39,726 nucleotides of DNA from Amphimedon queenslandica (GCF_000090795.2 NW_003546563.1:54011-93736); one strand, 5' to 3'. Counted from the stretch's first letter, positions 1-11,530 are shown. A program made the numbers and translations. The notes: generated by a model not told the origin, from the letters alone.

Positions 1-640
1 GTCACGGACCGGTAAACTGTAAACTACCCAAATTGAAGAACTTTGACGTGGAAAACCTGAGTTCTATCTTGGAAGATACCCAGCCACACCCCGCCCGAGT
101 GTGCAGTAAGGCTTAGAAGAGTTCTTTAAGATCTCTGTCTCGTTCATTTTAAGCAGTTTCTGCTAAAATTTTTTACACAATATTACCTACACCTATACAA
201 AGTATTTAAGACATTTACAGCAGCAATAGCATGTTCTTTTACAGAGTTAAAATTAAAAATATAATTTCTGGTTTTTCATCAAGAGGCTAGTTTTGTAAAT
301 TTTTCTAACTTTGTTATGAGTTTTAGCATGGTTTTAGCATCTGGTATATAGGCAGGCTTTTGACGAAAATCTAGAAATTAATTTTTAATTTTAAATATCT
401 AAAAGAACATAGGTATTGCTGCTCCAATTGCTTGAATACTTACCACAGGTGTAGTTTATATTGTGTAAAAATTTCAGTTGGTAACTGCAAGAATGAACGA
501 GAGAGAGCTCAAGACACTCTTTGCAAGTCTTACTGCCCACTGAGGTAGGTGAGGCTGAGTATTTTCCAGGCTAGACCATAGACATTATCTATGCTACAAC
601 TGAGGTTTTGTACGTCATCATCCACCAAATTTGTCATATA
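1..640. repeat. Outer terminal foldback, left arm
   Basis: This block is itself an imperfect palindrome. The segment AAAACCTGAGTT...CCAGCCACACC near 54-97 recurs inverted near 540-615 as GGTAGGTGAGGCTGAG...ACTGAGGTTTT. The inner parts CTCGTTCATT...ACACAATATTACC and TATTGTGTAAAAAT...GAATGAACGAG also pair. It holds no ORF. The mirror copy is at about 32625-33245 and a diverged third copy at about 34870-35425, so this is a dispersed foldback family that forms the end of the large element. Confidence 0.75.
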
Positions 641-1212
641 TCATCCTCTGTAGCTAGCAGGTAATGTTTAAAAAATATGAAACTTAAATGCAAGTGGACT
701 TAAAATTGATCAGTTTGTCTTCAACTGGGCTTTCAATGCCAATAAAAACATCACTAAACTTACTTAGCTTGAAAGGCTTACTTGCATGGCTCATAAATTA
801 ACAAACCTGATTTGCAACCTTATTATCTACCAGATATAAAATCTTTTGTGCACACCTTGCATCATAAATCTTCTGACTGAAATTGACTTAAGTTGCTGAA
901 TTGTTACACTTCTGGTGGTGACTGGAACACAGCTTGGATTTTTAAAAATATTTTACAGTGAATTTGACTGCTCATTGTGGAATAACCAGTTAAATTAACC
1001 AAAAAATTGTAGTAAGTATTACACAATTAAACCAAGTATTTAAAGAATGTAAGCAAAATGTCAATTAACCAATTTAACTGCAGGTAATTAACAATCAATT
1101 TGAAGTTATAGATAATGACTATAATGTGAATAGTTCTTTTCCCAGTTATTTTTTAAAATTAAAATTTGTCAATAGTGTTAAAAATAATGATTTCATAATA
1201 ACTTGTTAGATG
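641..1212. other. Non-coding flank, left arm
   Basis: AT-rich sequence between the terminal foldback and the 3' end of the SAM-protein pseudogene. I see no ORF or structured element in it. Part of it (about 640-810) resembles 34890-35040 beyond the palindrome in addition to its mirror copy at 32450-32620, so the terminal repeat family is longer than the foldback core. Confidence 0.5.
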
Positions 1213-3155
1213 CTACATCAAGTCCCCCAAAACAGTCGTGTAGCTTAATTTTCTTGAGCCTCGAGGAATCTCAAAAATTGCACGTTGAATATAAATTCGG
1301 GTATTACAAACTGCCCTAGCATTCTGCATATTAAATATGTAATTTGTTCTAAACCACACAAAAATGACTTCAGATATAGAGACAGCTTTGAAAAGCACGT
1401 CTTGTTCCACAAGTATAAAAAACTGTGGCTTCTTTCCACCAGATAGCTTTACAATTCTAGCAGCATATTTGGGGGGTTGCTCTGTCAAAATTGTATTTAA
1501 AGAAGCAGACGCCTATTCAACAAAAATGAGTTATAAATTAGTTCGTTCAAGCACTTACATCATACTCAACATAGATTTCATTTGATGCACTAACTGTATC
1601 TTTTACACAATTCATAACTAAACATATCAAAACCTTAAGTGCTACTTCTTGTTCACAATCTGGATCTGAATAAATTTAAAATTACCTGTTTAATAAAGTA
1701 ATAGAGTGATTTAAATTGCTGGAACCCATTATGTCCAGTTTTAAAGAAAGGTATCCTTCAATTTAGTTGAAGTAATTAAGGCCATTTCATTTTCAATCTA
1801 TTAATGCCAGCAGAAACATACATTCAGCAATGTAGAAACAACCTTATGACAGCAAAAACTTTTAATGGCAAATAAAGAGAGAGAATATCTGCTGTACTAT
1901 TTTCCTCATATATTAAACTCTTTCTTGAAGAAAAAGGTAGTATTCATCAATTGAATTAAGATATGCTCCCTTGGCATCATTCTCAAGCTCCATTTCATTG
2001 CTGCTTTATCTACTGTTGGAAGAGATGATGAGGCATCACTATCTGTTGACTTTAGCTTCTTTGAACTAGAACTTTTTCTCTGTATCACCATACTTTTTTA
2101 CAGTATTTCCTGGCATTCCTAAACTTTTCCATGAGTTTGAGTCCAAGACCCCTACAACAGCAGGAACACAGAATAAAGGAAGAGAGTAGGAACAATTATA
2201 GATAGGAGAGGTCAAATATACATATGATACAACATAATGCATATATATAGCATAATAAAATACTACTTTAAATTTTACTTTTTCAGGGTCTATAGGATCT
2301 TTCAAAAATGGATTCTTCTTGATTAATTGTGTTACGACATCAACACACTGGGATTTAGTGGATTTACTATTTATTGCTTCGATCAAACAGCCCAGAGTTG
2401 TAATAATCTCCTGTCGTACAACTGAAGTTACTCTGTTTTTACGCAAAACAGCATCTACAGGTTATCCCCTGTAGTTTCAAATGGCAAAGGAAATGAAACT
2501 TTTAACGAAGTGGGAATGATTGGAGTTGCTGGTGTCTGCTGTATCATAGGAGTTATTGGTGACTCTTGAGAATTTAAGGAAATGTCTCCGTGTCGCAACA
2601 ATTATTTGCTGTAACTCCATGAACAGTTGTGCAAGTGTTAGAGGATGCCTTCTCACTGTGCTTCTATGACAATTTAAAAACGAATGCAGTAATTGTGACA
2701 AAAATTGTAGCTGCTTACTTCAATATGGCGATATATCTTTTCACATATCAGTATGGGCTTCATAAGCTTCTCTAAGTCATCCAATGTTAAGTTATAAAAC
2801 TCTATACCATCTATGCAGTAATCTAAAACAAATGGGCTTTATCAGCTTCTCTAAATCATTCAGTGTTAAGTTATAAAACTCTATACCATCTATTTAGTAA
2901 TCTAAAACAAAAAAAAATTATTAGTTGGCGATGCTTATATCTATGCTTACCTATAAAAGCTTGCGTAAAAGTGGATGGAATGCATATTTGTTCTTCAAGA
3001 AAGCTTGCTACTTCTTCAGGAGTACTTGAACTGTCCATCTTGACATTATCAGGACCAAAAGAGATGGAACAGAATCGATAAATTTTAAAAAGTATGAAGG
3101 CCGGTATAGACACAATTTCCTGTGTTTGTTCTGTTGCTTCTGTAGTATTGCTCAT
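1213..3155 (-). pseudogene. SAM-domain transposon protein, left copy
   Basis: This is a multi-exon gene remnant. Exon 1 (3155-2951) encodes SSTPEEVASFLEEQ and ends TFTQAFI before a GTAAGC donor. Exon 2 (2822-2719) continues YIDGIEFYNLTLDDLEKLMK, then EKIYRHIE before another GTAAGC donor. Joined, they give a compact helical domain of about 65 residues resembling a sterile alpha motif. Downstream pieces cover 2701-2477, 2446-about 2270 (a Lys/Gln-rich helical segment), 2091-1906, and a C-terminal segment at 1488-1213 with ILVEQDVLFKAVSISE and many aromatic residues. A tandem copy of exon 2 carries a stop. Later segments need frame changes to be read through, so the gene is probably dead, although the first two exons are open. 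It diverges from the zinc-finger gene at 3224, and a shared promoter is likely. SAM assignment is from pattern only. Confidence 0.6.
2755..2911 (-). repeat. Tandem duplication of SAM exon 2, left
   Basis: Two roughly 79-bp units lie head to tail (2755-2833 and 2834-2911). Each contains the acceptor (TTTTAG before ATTACT) and most of the SAM exon 2 coding part. The unit nearer exon 1 has ATTACTAAATAG, which creates a TAA stop in the SAM frame; the other has ATTACTGCATAG and is open. The right arm carries the same duplication and the same stop, so both predate the palindrome. Confidence 0.8.
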
Positions 3156-3280
3156 GCATGATGTGCAGTGGTTATTTTTACTTGCACCATAGGTAAATTT
3201 ATTTACTTATGTGAGCTGCTGTTTTGAGTTTAAAGACACTTGTAAATCGCAAGAGTAAAATTGAACTGCTACTGTTATTG
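3156..3280. promoter_or_regulatory. Divergent promoter region (inferred), left
   Basis: The SAM protein gene starts leftwards at 3155. The zinc-finger gene reads rightwards from an ATG at 3224 or, more naturally, at 3281 (MFWCHQRGC). The 70-125 bp between them are therefore a likely bidirectional promoter. I see no clear TATA box. The mirror interval in the right arm is about 29594-29717. This rests on gene arrangement only. Confidence 0.35.
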
Positions 3281-3893
3281 ATGTTTTGGTGCCACCAAAG
3301 AGGATGTTCCTTTGTATGTATCACAATCAATGACTGCATAAGACATCTAAGAGTTGTAAACCATAATAACTTTTGCTGCTATGAAGGCTGTACTGGAGAA
3401 TTTCACACTGTAGCTGCTTTCTAGTCTCATATATCGTACACAGTATGATCAGCATGAAGACAATCTAGACCTCAATCAGGTAAGTAGCTCCACAGATATT
3501 GCAATCAGCACAGTGAATCATGCAGTAACCCTAATCAATGATGAGACTCAAGATGATGTAGTTAACCCAAACTTGGAGGCAGATATCAATAGACTTAAAA
3601 AATTGATGTTAAACAAAAGAGGTCGTCTGCTTTACTTCTTTTAAGACTCAAAGAAATCCATGACATTCCTCAGGTTGCAGTTGATTCTGTTGTTCATGGG
3701 CCACAAGAACTTTTTCAGCAAACAGTTCAGTGACTGAAAGCTGGAGTTCGATTAAAACTTGCCGAAGCAGGGATTGAAGAAAGCTTATCTCAGGAAATCG
3801 ACATTGTTTTTGAACACTGGATGGATCCATATACAGGTCTTGAAACGGAGTATCTACAAAATGGAAATATTTGTGAAACATTTAAAATCCCTG
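3224..3893 (+). pseudogene. C2H2 zinc-finger transposon protein, left (truncated)
   Basis: Two zinc-finger-like modules are visible. One is CHQRGCSF...CIRHLRVVNH and the other is CCYEGCTGEFHTVAAF followed, after a TAG, by SHIYRT. They are followed by an acidic linker (NLEADINRLK) and a helical segment FLLRLKEIHDIPQ...VVHG. The frame then passes a TGA (CAG TGA CTG) into LKAGVRLKLAEAGIEE and LETEYLQNGNICETFKIP, ending at a GTAAGT donor (3894). The left copy also has an indel near 3600 that shifts frame relative to the right copy. Only this first exon block remains, because the rest of the gene, present in the right arm, has been deleted here. The TAG in the second finger is shared with the right arm. 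I know similar proteins as uncharacterised transposon-linked zinc-finger proteins; no enzymatic role is assigned. Confidence 0.6.
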
Positions 3894-3959
3894 TAAGTAA
3901 TGCATCCTGTTCATGCCACTTGGCAACATGAAACTGCTTTCCCCTAGTGCATAATGTCT

Positions 3960-4880
3960 TTGTGAACATGTACTTTGTATACTCTACTTTTGCCACTCTC
4001 TTTCCCCCTCATTAAAATGCAATACATGTATGATCCATGCACCCATATCATCTCCTGAGTGACAAGTGATGGTCTCTCTCTTTCTCACTTCATGTTCATC
4101 GTTGTTCAATTTCCCTGAATTATATGGTCTATTCTCATACACTCTCCCCTTTTTTTCCTATTGTTTCTAAATAAACATGTCCCTTATTTCTACATCTGTC
4201 TCATACTTGCTTCTGTATGTTCCTTCCACTCTCTCTCCCCCACGTTTAGTCTTTCTCTGCTACTAAGTGTGCATGTTCTGAGGCTCTGTCTTGTTTCTAT
4301 TTCTCTATGTCTGTTGTTTTCTTTCTTCTTCTCTCCCATTAACACCTAATGTACCCAGTCTGTCTTTTAAGCTTTCTCTCCACTCCATTGCTCCTCATTA
4401 ATGTTCCTCTTAGTGTAATGCTTAATAAAAATTATTGTCATTTGGCACACAGAGGCCCACATGTTTGTCACTGATTCATTGAAGTATAGCTACATGTATA
4501 TAAAATAAAGCAATTGCCATTACACACTGAATTGCATCACAGTTACTCTCTATCTCTATGGAGTTTCTGTCTCTCTCGAGGTTTGGAGTTACACTATTGA
4601 CATTAAGTTTTTCACTCAATTATGGTCAATAATATAATTATCCCATTTTATATTTCTCTGTATGATCAGAGCAAAATTCACGACAGACAAGGACACATAT
4701 ACATATAAATAACCTTCTATTATTGCCATGTGTTATTTGCTTTGATTTTAAACTATTAATAAAATACCTTTACTACTGCTGTGCATGATATGCAGGTGCA
4801 AAGTGCATTGTTAGAAAAATGAAAGGCAAGGTCTATCCATTTCATTCAGGAAAGACAAATTTACCTATTGGCTCAAAATG
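3960..4880 (+). repeat. Diverged direct repeat, copy 1
   Basis: Shares order and wording with 5730-7090 on the same strand. Shared items include ATTCTCATACACT with CT-rich sequence, CCATTACA followed by a TCTCTATCT tract, AATGGTCAAT/TATGGTCAAT with CCCATTTTAT or CCCAATTTTAT, TGTATGATCAGAG/AGTATGATTAGAG, TCAGACAAGAACA/CGACAGACAAGGACA, and TTACCTATTGGCTCA/TTACTTATTGGCTCA. The mirror copy lies in the right arm at about 21770-22700. Confidence 0.55.
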
Positions 4881-5729
4881 AAGGTTTTGTGATGTTAACA
4901 TTTTTTGAAGTAAATTAACAGTCTTCTGATGTTTGTCTGACATCGGTACGGTACAGACATGCACAATTACTGGTCATAAAAAATTAAAGTACTAATTTTG
5001 GCTGATCAACTACAGAGACAAAAAGCTTAACGTGCTTTCTTCGAAGTTAATGAGGGGTTAGGCTGATGGTTTTAGCTTAAAACTGCAATGTTTTACATCA
5101 AAAATCCATAAAACTGCATTGATATGCTAAAACGAAAATTAGTTAGTGCTATACAGCAAGATTGAAAGGTTGTTGCAATCATGTTTCTTATATTGACTTT
5201 TTTTACTAAAACTTCATTTCAAACACATTGTAGCCAGTTATTCATTTCCAGGCAAATCAGATACTTTGAGGCAAATTGTCCTGGACCATAGCATTGAACT
5301 TTCAATCGATTGTAGCACAAGCTAATTCTAATTATTTATCATTATGCACCTTCTGTATTAGCTGTTAAAATTAATCTCTCATCCCTGGATCAAGTGAAAG
5401 GACTTGCCTCATGAACTGCTTCATATTGCATGGCTCTGCATAATTGTAATAGCAAAATTGTTGTGTTAATAATATTTTTTAAAATTAAAAATGAAAAGAA
5501 ACATACAAAAATACAACAATGTATGATCATACTCTTTTTACCACCTTAATACTTGAATTATAGACTAGAATCAATTAAAGAAACAAAAGAGAAAATATAT
5601 AATTGAACTAGCTTACTTGAATGAAATACTTAATGGCATAAATCTTAAACTTGAAAGAGACAGAGACACTAAAGAGAATAGAAAGGAAATGGCAAAGAGA
5701 GGGAGGTGCATAACAATGAATTATAATGG

Positions 5730-7090
5730 TAAATCATGATAAACAGCAATACTGTTTTGCACCACATACCCTCTCCTTATTTCTGATTACCCTCACTGTG
5801 CGTCCTTCCATCTCTCTGAATATAGTCCATTCTCATACACTCCCCATCTTCTCTCCCATCATTTCTCTCTTTATGTTGCTATTGTACATCTGTCTTTTGT
5901 CTACATCTTTCTCTTCTTATGTAGTTGTTTCTTCCTTTCTAGATCTACATGTATATTCTTCTGCTTTTCTCCCATGACTATCTTTCTTCCAAGCTTTAGC
6001 CTCTATCTTTTCTTGAATGTACCTTGCTCTTTTAAATCCACTTCAGCCTTGTTTTGATTGGTCTGATTTGCCCATTATATTCAATCATTAATTTCAATTC
6101 CTTCTCTCTGTGTCTAACTTCCTGTACGAATGGTCTCCACTCTATTTTGCCTCTAATTTGTACACACCATTGATGCATTTGCATTCAGTACAAATATATG
6201 TCCCAGCCCTATATGTCACTGGAGTACATGTATCGTAACCTACAATCATGAGCGTCTACTAAATTTAGCTATATTAGTGAAAGAGGTTTAAACCGCTAAA
6301 GCCAAAATAATTTTTATTCATTGCGATTGTTACTATTGATAGTTAATTTAGCGGCTGTGGTCAAAGTGAAGTAGAATGGCAGCTATGTAGTGGAAGTTTT
6401 TGCAGCAAGTGATCAGTTGCAGTAGCAAGGAGTTTTCAGATATAAAATGTTCGTTAAGATAGTAACTAAGAAATAAATTCTGTGACTGGTATACTATAGC
6501 GATGCTACCTACATTGTATATGTTAAGTATCCTCGTTTGTTATGGTTTGCTTGCTAAATTTTGTTCTACATTCTTCACTCTTTAGTGTTTATTAAAAAGT
6601 ATTTGGTTAAGAACGCTAAAATTATTAATGCCAATCATATGACTGGCTGATTTTGCTAAAAAAGTTAGTAGACAAAAATAATAGTAGGCTTAATGTAGTT
6701 ATATAAGCCATTACAGACAGAATATCATTACAGGTATTATTGCTGGTTTTTGCCCTTTTTGTCTCTATCTTTCCAGTGTTTATGCCTCTCTCACGCTTTG
6801 AATATACAGTTCTACACTACTGAGACCACATTCTTGATTCAAGAATGGTCAATCACAGTTTCCCAATTTTATGATTCTCAGTATGATTAGAGTGACATTC
6901 AAGTCAGACAAGAACATGTGTGCATTTATTTAAATGACCTTCCATGTTTTTTCTTACCTTTAAGTAATAATGAAATTAAACTTTTATTAATGCAGTGCAT
7001 GGTACGTGTGATGTCAGGCCATGTAAATGCTAAAAAATCAAAGCAAAGCTGTTTCATTTGATCCATGTTACTTATTGGCTCAGTAATTAT
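5730..7090 (+). repeat. Diverged direct repeat, copy 2
   Basis: Second copy of the block at 3960-4880. It is longer because extra sequence lies between the CT-rich part and the CCATTACA part. The mirror copy is at about 19550-20905. Divergence between the two copies within one arm is far greater than between the arms, so this duplication is older than the palindrome. Confidence 0.55.
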
Positions 7091-7785
7091 AATGGATTTA
7101 GTAGGCCGTGTAATAATAGATTCAGGAGGATTTCACTCATTGCTCAAAGTACAATTCACTCAGTGCTGTGTAGTCAGTGGAAACTGTCAGATAGTTTGAA
7201 GAGTTTTGTTGTAAATAAAAATTACTTAATGTATTCTATTAGTCTCATGTAGCCAGCAGAGTAGGGTTAAGTGAGACTATATAGTATTTATTGCTGCATG
7301 TATAGTCAGTGCTAAAAATTATCAGATTGGCTTTTGTGAGTGATTGAACATTGAAATGGTTGATGCCAAATGGTTTCAATATCACTCAACCAAAGCTTGA
7401 CCATGGTTATTGCTACTTTGTTAGCCGGTTTAGGTGGCTGGTAGTTTCATGACAATTGCATCAAGGCTGAAGTATGTGATCAATGTACTACATGTATGTG
7501 TAGTCAATGGTACATCGTAATATGTCATTGAAGATTGTGGTTTTTCAAATAAAGTGTCAACCATTATGGGTAAAAAATAATGTGAACCGTCACTGCTCAG
7601 TGTCCTATTGCTGTGTGACGTGACAATGGTGAAATAAAGGAAACTATCAAACTGCTGTTATAGAAGTGTATATCTGCATTGAGATTGTGTGTACAAATAG
7701 CTTCTAGATCATTCCATTGAGGCTAATAACTACATTTTATTAGTCAATGCTCAATGTACAGATTAACTTAGAAAGAAATGAAAAT

Positions 7786-8021
7786 GTAGTGGGACTAATT
7801 TGGAAAAAGTTATGAAACAAGAAGGTACTTACAAGCTGGTATTCTACACCATTGCACAAAGAATATTACCCAAAATCGCGGTAATTATCCACACAGTGAT
7901 GCTCAACAATATACATATGAAGCCATGTGGCATGTCTTTCATGCAATGGTGTAGGATTTCTTACCAGACCAGTTTGCAAGTACCTTCTTGCTTCTTTACT
8001 TTTCCAATTGAATCCTACTAC
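7786..8021. repeat. 236-bp foldback element, left arm
   Basis: Its halves are inverted repeats. GTAGTGGGACTAATTTGGAA pairs with the reverse of TTCCAATTGAATCCTACTAC, and the inner TTCTACACCATTGCA pairs with TGCAATGGTGTAGGA. The core is about 60 bp. Other copies are 18584-18819 (mirror) and 24823-25084 (diverged). It resembles a foldback MITE, but no target duplication could be recognised because no empty site is seen. Confidence 0.75.
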
Positions 8022-8885
8022 ATCAACGTCCTTTTTAATGTTTTTAATGTACTTGTTTTTATTCTTTATTTGTTGAATTGATAAATTACATTCTGTTGTG
8101 ATTCTGTAGTTAAGTTAATTTTATTCATGCTGATCACATGCGCATAAATTAAAATTGCATGAAATCACAAACCCCATGCAGTGCCTGCATCTGGAATTCA
8201 GGATTTTGTCCATCTTGTTCTCTCCTTGCTTCTTCTTGAAACCACTTATCCAGTCCTTAACCCAAGCACAAAGGAATGATGTGAACACCAACTTGAGCGG
8301 TTCTCTGGTTGAAAAGATTTCCGTGTTGTTAGAAGAAAATGAAAGAAGAAAAGTAGTCTGAAAATTGTGCAGAAATTTGAATTTGAGCCAGCTCTTCAGA
8401 AATGCTTGTTTACATCTGTTAATGAGCATCCATTAATTTCACGATGTATGACAGCCTTCATTTCAATAATTAAGAATGAATTGTACTTTCACCTCACACT
8501 TCTTCAGACAATAACGGCTTCTTTCTTGTTTTTTGCACCTTGGACAAAATATCCTCTTTCTACTTTCACACTTAAGGATAAAGACCATAATAGGTCATTT
8601 TTGAACATTGTACCAAAATCTCTGCAAGAGTTTATTTTGGGGACAATAGACCCACCAAAGGGGCACTTAAAAGTGATAGGAACAACCATTGGGTGCCCTG
8701 TAACTCACCACTAAGGTGTTCTGAAGTTGTGACAGTTAAATTGAGACCAGAAGATACACTTCAATCTCAGATCCTGTCCAAATCCTCTTGCAAGAGAAGG
8801 CAATAGGGCAGAAGAAATCGATTTACTGCTCTTTCTATCATCTGCATACAGCACAGTACCAAAGTACAAGCTGAAAGGTCGTTTA
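8022..8885 (-). other. Conserved block with short ORFs, left arm
   Basis: This block holds two minus-strand frames kept in both arms: 8429-8121 (102 codons, ending with C/H-rich RCRHCMGFVISC and CACDQHE) and 8689-8504 (61 codons, VPITFKCPFGGSIVPKI, six residue changes between arms). Part of it (about 8105-8405) recurs, diverged, at 25410-25690 without keeping the frame. I recognise no family. The frames may be decayed exons or chance. The mirror block is 17729-18583. Confidence 0.3.
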
Positions 8886-9238
8886 TAGACCAGTTGGCGC
8901 TAAGTATGTAACAAAAATTTTCCTTCTGCCATTTTGGAGTCAGTTTACTAAGAGTAGAGTGGGACAAAGCAATTGCTTTGCTTCTAAATCTTCTAGTTGC
9001 ACTTATTAAAGTCCATGGGCCCACTAAAGGCACTGAATGATTGTTAGTAAGCAGTAGCAAGACTGCTATCAGAAAAATAGTTCAGCAGTTTTTGAAAAAA
9101 AAGCTATATTCACAGTCACTCCATAGACAACCATTGGAAGTAGGAATCCAAAATGGCAGTAGAAAAACTTGACCTTATTTACAATATTACCATAAAATAC
9201 TTAAAATTCTATGAATATGTGTAGTGCCAACTGGTCTA
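8886..9238. mobile_element. 353-bp TA-flanked MITE, left arm
   Basis: Ends are inverted copies of TAGACCAGTTGGC, with further inner pairing (CTGCCATTTTGGA against TCCAAAATGGCAG). The element is flanked by TA on both sides (8884-8885 and 9239-9240), as expected for a Tc1/mariner-type MITE. It has no coding capacity. Present in both arms, so it was inserted before the inverted duplication. Confidence 0.75.
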
Positions 9239-10106
9239 TATAGAGAATGAAGAATAATTAACGTATAAGGCTCCACCCCATAATGTAAAGAAATGTGAAC
9301 TCTCACTTAATGTAAGTTTGGATTAATTGTGTCAGGCTCATCTCCTACATAACTGTGGCTAAGGGCCATTTTTAATACTGTACTGAACATACGTGTACCT
9401 TTTTTAATCTTCTGTGCGACATTTCCGTAAACCTCAATCTCCTAAAGTGGGCTTTGTATTTCTTTCTTGATCTCGTCATCCTAGGCATAGACAATAAAAG
9501 TTTGAAATTACTTCAGTGATTTCAACGTAGAAACCTTAAGTTGGGGACCTGGAGTCTAGTCTGTAATCTTTTTATCAAGTAACTATGCGAGTAACTACAT
9601 GTGTATTCTGTAACATAATAGTTGGGTATGGGTGGGGTGTCTTGGGCATGGTCTTACAAGAGCATATAGAGGTAATAGTTTTGCGCATGCGCATTTGCTT
9701 ATAAGTCACAGCATGAGCACTCACACCATTCAATCATTCACTCACAGTTACTGTCAGTCAGTACTTGGCCACTCACTCAGAAGGGCCTCAGTGTCATAGT
9801 ACTATGGTGCATGTATATTTCGACCATTGCACTCACAGCGATGTTAATAAACAAATTTTGAAAGAACTTTATATAATGATCTGGTGTCTTTTAGGAAATG
9901 AAATTTGAGATGAGTCAATGATTTTCTTCATAACCCCACTTAGCTCTGCCACAGGCTATGCCTTATTTAAATGGTGGACTAAATGGAATTTTGTGCTCGA
10001 CATTGAGACTTTGCCCTGATTATTTCTGTTACTACAGCTTTTTCCCCCACTCTTTATCTCTGTCTCACACACACATTAGATTGCTTCACTACATTATTCT
10101 GTTCAG
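9239..10106. other. Non-coding interval before integrase, left arm
   Basis: No gene seen. Around 9770-9850 it carries CCACTCACTCAG..GGGC.TCAGTGTCA followed by GCATGTAT...TTGCACT. This resembles the inner region near 13165-13210 and, inverted, 13700-13790, so a short repeat flanks the integrase and RING part on both sides. The alternating TGCGCATGCGCA near 9684-9695 is a small perfect palindrome. Mirror interval: 16569-17385. Confidence 0.45.
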
Positions 10107-11530
10107 GCATGGATCAACACAAAAGCCAAATAAGGAATTGTGTATTGCGTTGATACAGTCATCACCAGATAAGCATCCAGGTGTCAGAGGCTTCTCTGAA
10201 CAATCTGTGCATTGCATTTTTGCATTGAGAGATATATAATACAGAAATTGGCTGTCTCTAGCATTGCTTTGTCATCTAGCAACTCAAGCAGTGTCATTAT
10301 TGGGACACAGCTATGGGAGAAGGACAATGCATAGATATTTTTTATCAGAAGGAATACATGGCTCTCAGTAAAGGATAGTTGAGTCACTTTCAAGAACTTT
10401 TCCAGTTGCAATGGCAAGTCGTAGGCAACAAACACTGCTTCAAGTTTAATCCTATTTTTTATGATGCTAATTCATGTTGAGAGAAGTTACACATTGATCG
10501 GAACGAATAGGTAAACATGTTTAGGATTGTTCATATACTTGTAGTTGATGGGTTTAGTGGAAAAATAGTTGGATTGATAACAATTCCCAGAAAAATCCCT
10601 ATTGACCTTTGTATAGACCACTGCTGTTAACAAAAGGGATTTGGGAGCAAATCCATGTTGATCAAGGAACAGAATTCTGTTTCATACATAAAGTTTAGCA
10701 ACACTTCTCTCAAAATCAGAATGGAACTTGTTGTTTACCTTTGCTCCAAACTACTTTCCAATGTAGTTACCAATTTGAAAAAGTATGGGTTGAAGTCAAC
10801 CAAAAGATCAACTATCCATTAAAGAAATTCCCGTGTCAAAGAAGTAAATGTGACCATAATTGACAAAAGGGCCCTTATGGCGGATTTTAAAATTGATCAT
10901 TATATTGGAAAAAATCAACCTGTGAGTGCTTTGTTAGACAATCATTGTTTCTAAAACTTTCATGGTATCTTTTTGCATCCTGTGCAGTAATTTTATAATA
11001 AATGGGGCTCCGGAAGATGGATTCCTAGGCTAAAAAGACAAATTTCCCTACCCGCCATAAGGTACCTTTTGTCGATTATGGTCACAAATAATTAAATATG
11101 CAAAATGAAGTTGTGAAGTTTTGTTTCATGGGTTTTAATTAATGTTATGCAGTCACCCATAAGTAATTTTATTCACTCATTGAATAATCGTAGGATACCT
11201 GGAAGGCGAGGAGGAAGACCTAACCAATTAACGATGTGTTCATCTGTTGCTGTATCATTAAATTCATCAGTAATTCCAAGCACTCTTTGTGCTATACAGT
11301 TATACTTAAGTAATGGTGGCCATCTGACAGAGCCTCATAGATTCGGTTCTGATCCAATACGAAAAAATGAGTTACTACAGCAACTTAGAGAAAGAGACTT
11401 CTTCAAGCTGTATCCATCAGTGCAGAATATATTATTGCAAGATGTACTTCACAAAAATGGGTTACAATTTAAAGCTGCTATACCTTACTTTATTCATTTA
11501 AATTTTGTTTTTGCTAACTTATTACTGTAA
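10107..11530 (+). pseudogene. DDE integrase, IS3-like, left copy
   Basis: After an acceptor (TTCAG, 10102-10106) come frames for a helix-turn-helix region (SLLGHSYGRRTMHRYFLSEG near 10291-10350), then LHIDRNE, VDGFSGKIVGLITIP, and YRPLLLTKGIWEQIHVDQGT near 10612-10671, which holds a catalytic-type Asp and is followed by EF. The C-terminal part is open at 11147-11530 (NNRRIPGRRGGRPNQLT, LCAIQLYLSNGGHLTEPH, LLQQLRERDFFKLYP). Helix-turn-helix plus an rve-type DDE core is the IS3 layout, and eukaryotic IS3-like (IS3EU) elements are my best guess. Numerous stops and frameshifts, plus a 236-bp MITE at 10850-11085, inactivate it. The motif before the final Glu is degraded here (QFEKVWVEVN, against NHQVERVWVEVN in the right copy). 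Confidence 0.65.
10850..11085. mobile_element. 236-bp MITE inside left integrase
   Basis: The ends are inverted: GTGACCATAATTGACAAAAG matches the reverse of CTTTTGTCGATTATGGTCAC, and GCCATAAGG-type sequence also pairs. AAAT lies on both sides (10846-10849 and 11086-11089). The mirror site in the right arm (near 15850) reads straight through with a single AAAT, so this is a filled site against an empty site with a 4-bp target duplication. Internal sequence is non-coding. A second copy is at 37110-37342. Confidence 0.85.

Larger units (their letters stand above)
3894..7785. other. Non-coding spacer, left arm
   Basis: Four kilobases without a convincing gene. It contains CT-rich low-complexity stretches (about 4060-4400 and 5800-6000) and two diverged direct copies of one block (about 3960-4880 and 5730-7090). 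A local hairpin lies near 7340-7390 (GAGTGATTGAACATTGAAAT against ATTTCAATATCACTC-like sequence). The mirror spacer is 18820-22743. ORFs here are translations of CT repeats or short chance frames. Confidence 0.6.

Noticed and set aside
3648..3881. Minus-strand ORF opposite the zinc-finger exon (mirror 28992-29225)
   Set aside because: The plus-strand frame (mirror: minus strand) carries the recognisable protein motifs and splice donor, so this is its shadow.
4161..4349. Leu/Ser/Cys-rich ORF with apparent signal peptide, and its mirror at 22313-22588
   Set aside because: It is a translation of CT-rich low-complexity DNA. Hydrophobicity follows from the base composition, and the frame is not maintained.
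5726..5977. 83-codon hydrophobic ORF, and its mirror at 20713-20907
   Set aside because: Same CT-rich origin as the ORF at 4161. It is part of the diverged direct repeat, and no frame is conserved between repeat copies.
8155..8361. 68-codon ORF on the plus strand (mirror 18254-18460)
   Set aside because: It overlaps a longer minus-strand frame over the same bases. Neither is recognisable, and the third, diverged copy at 25410-25690 keeps neither.
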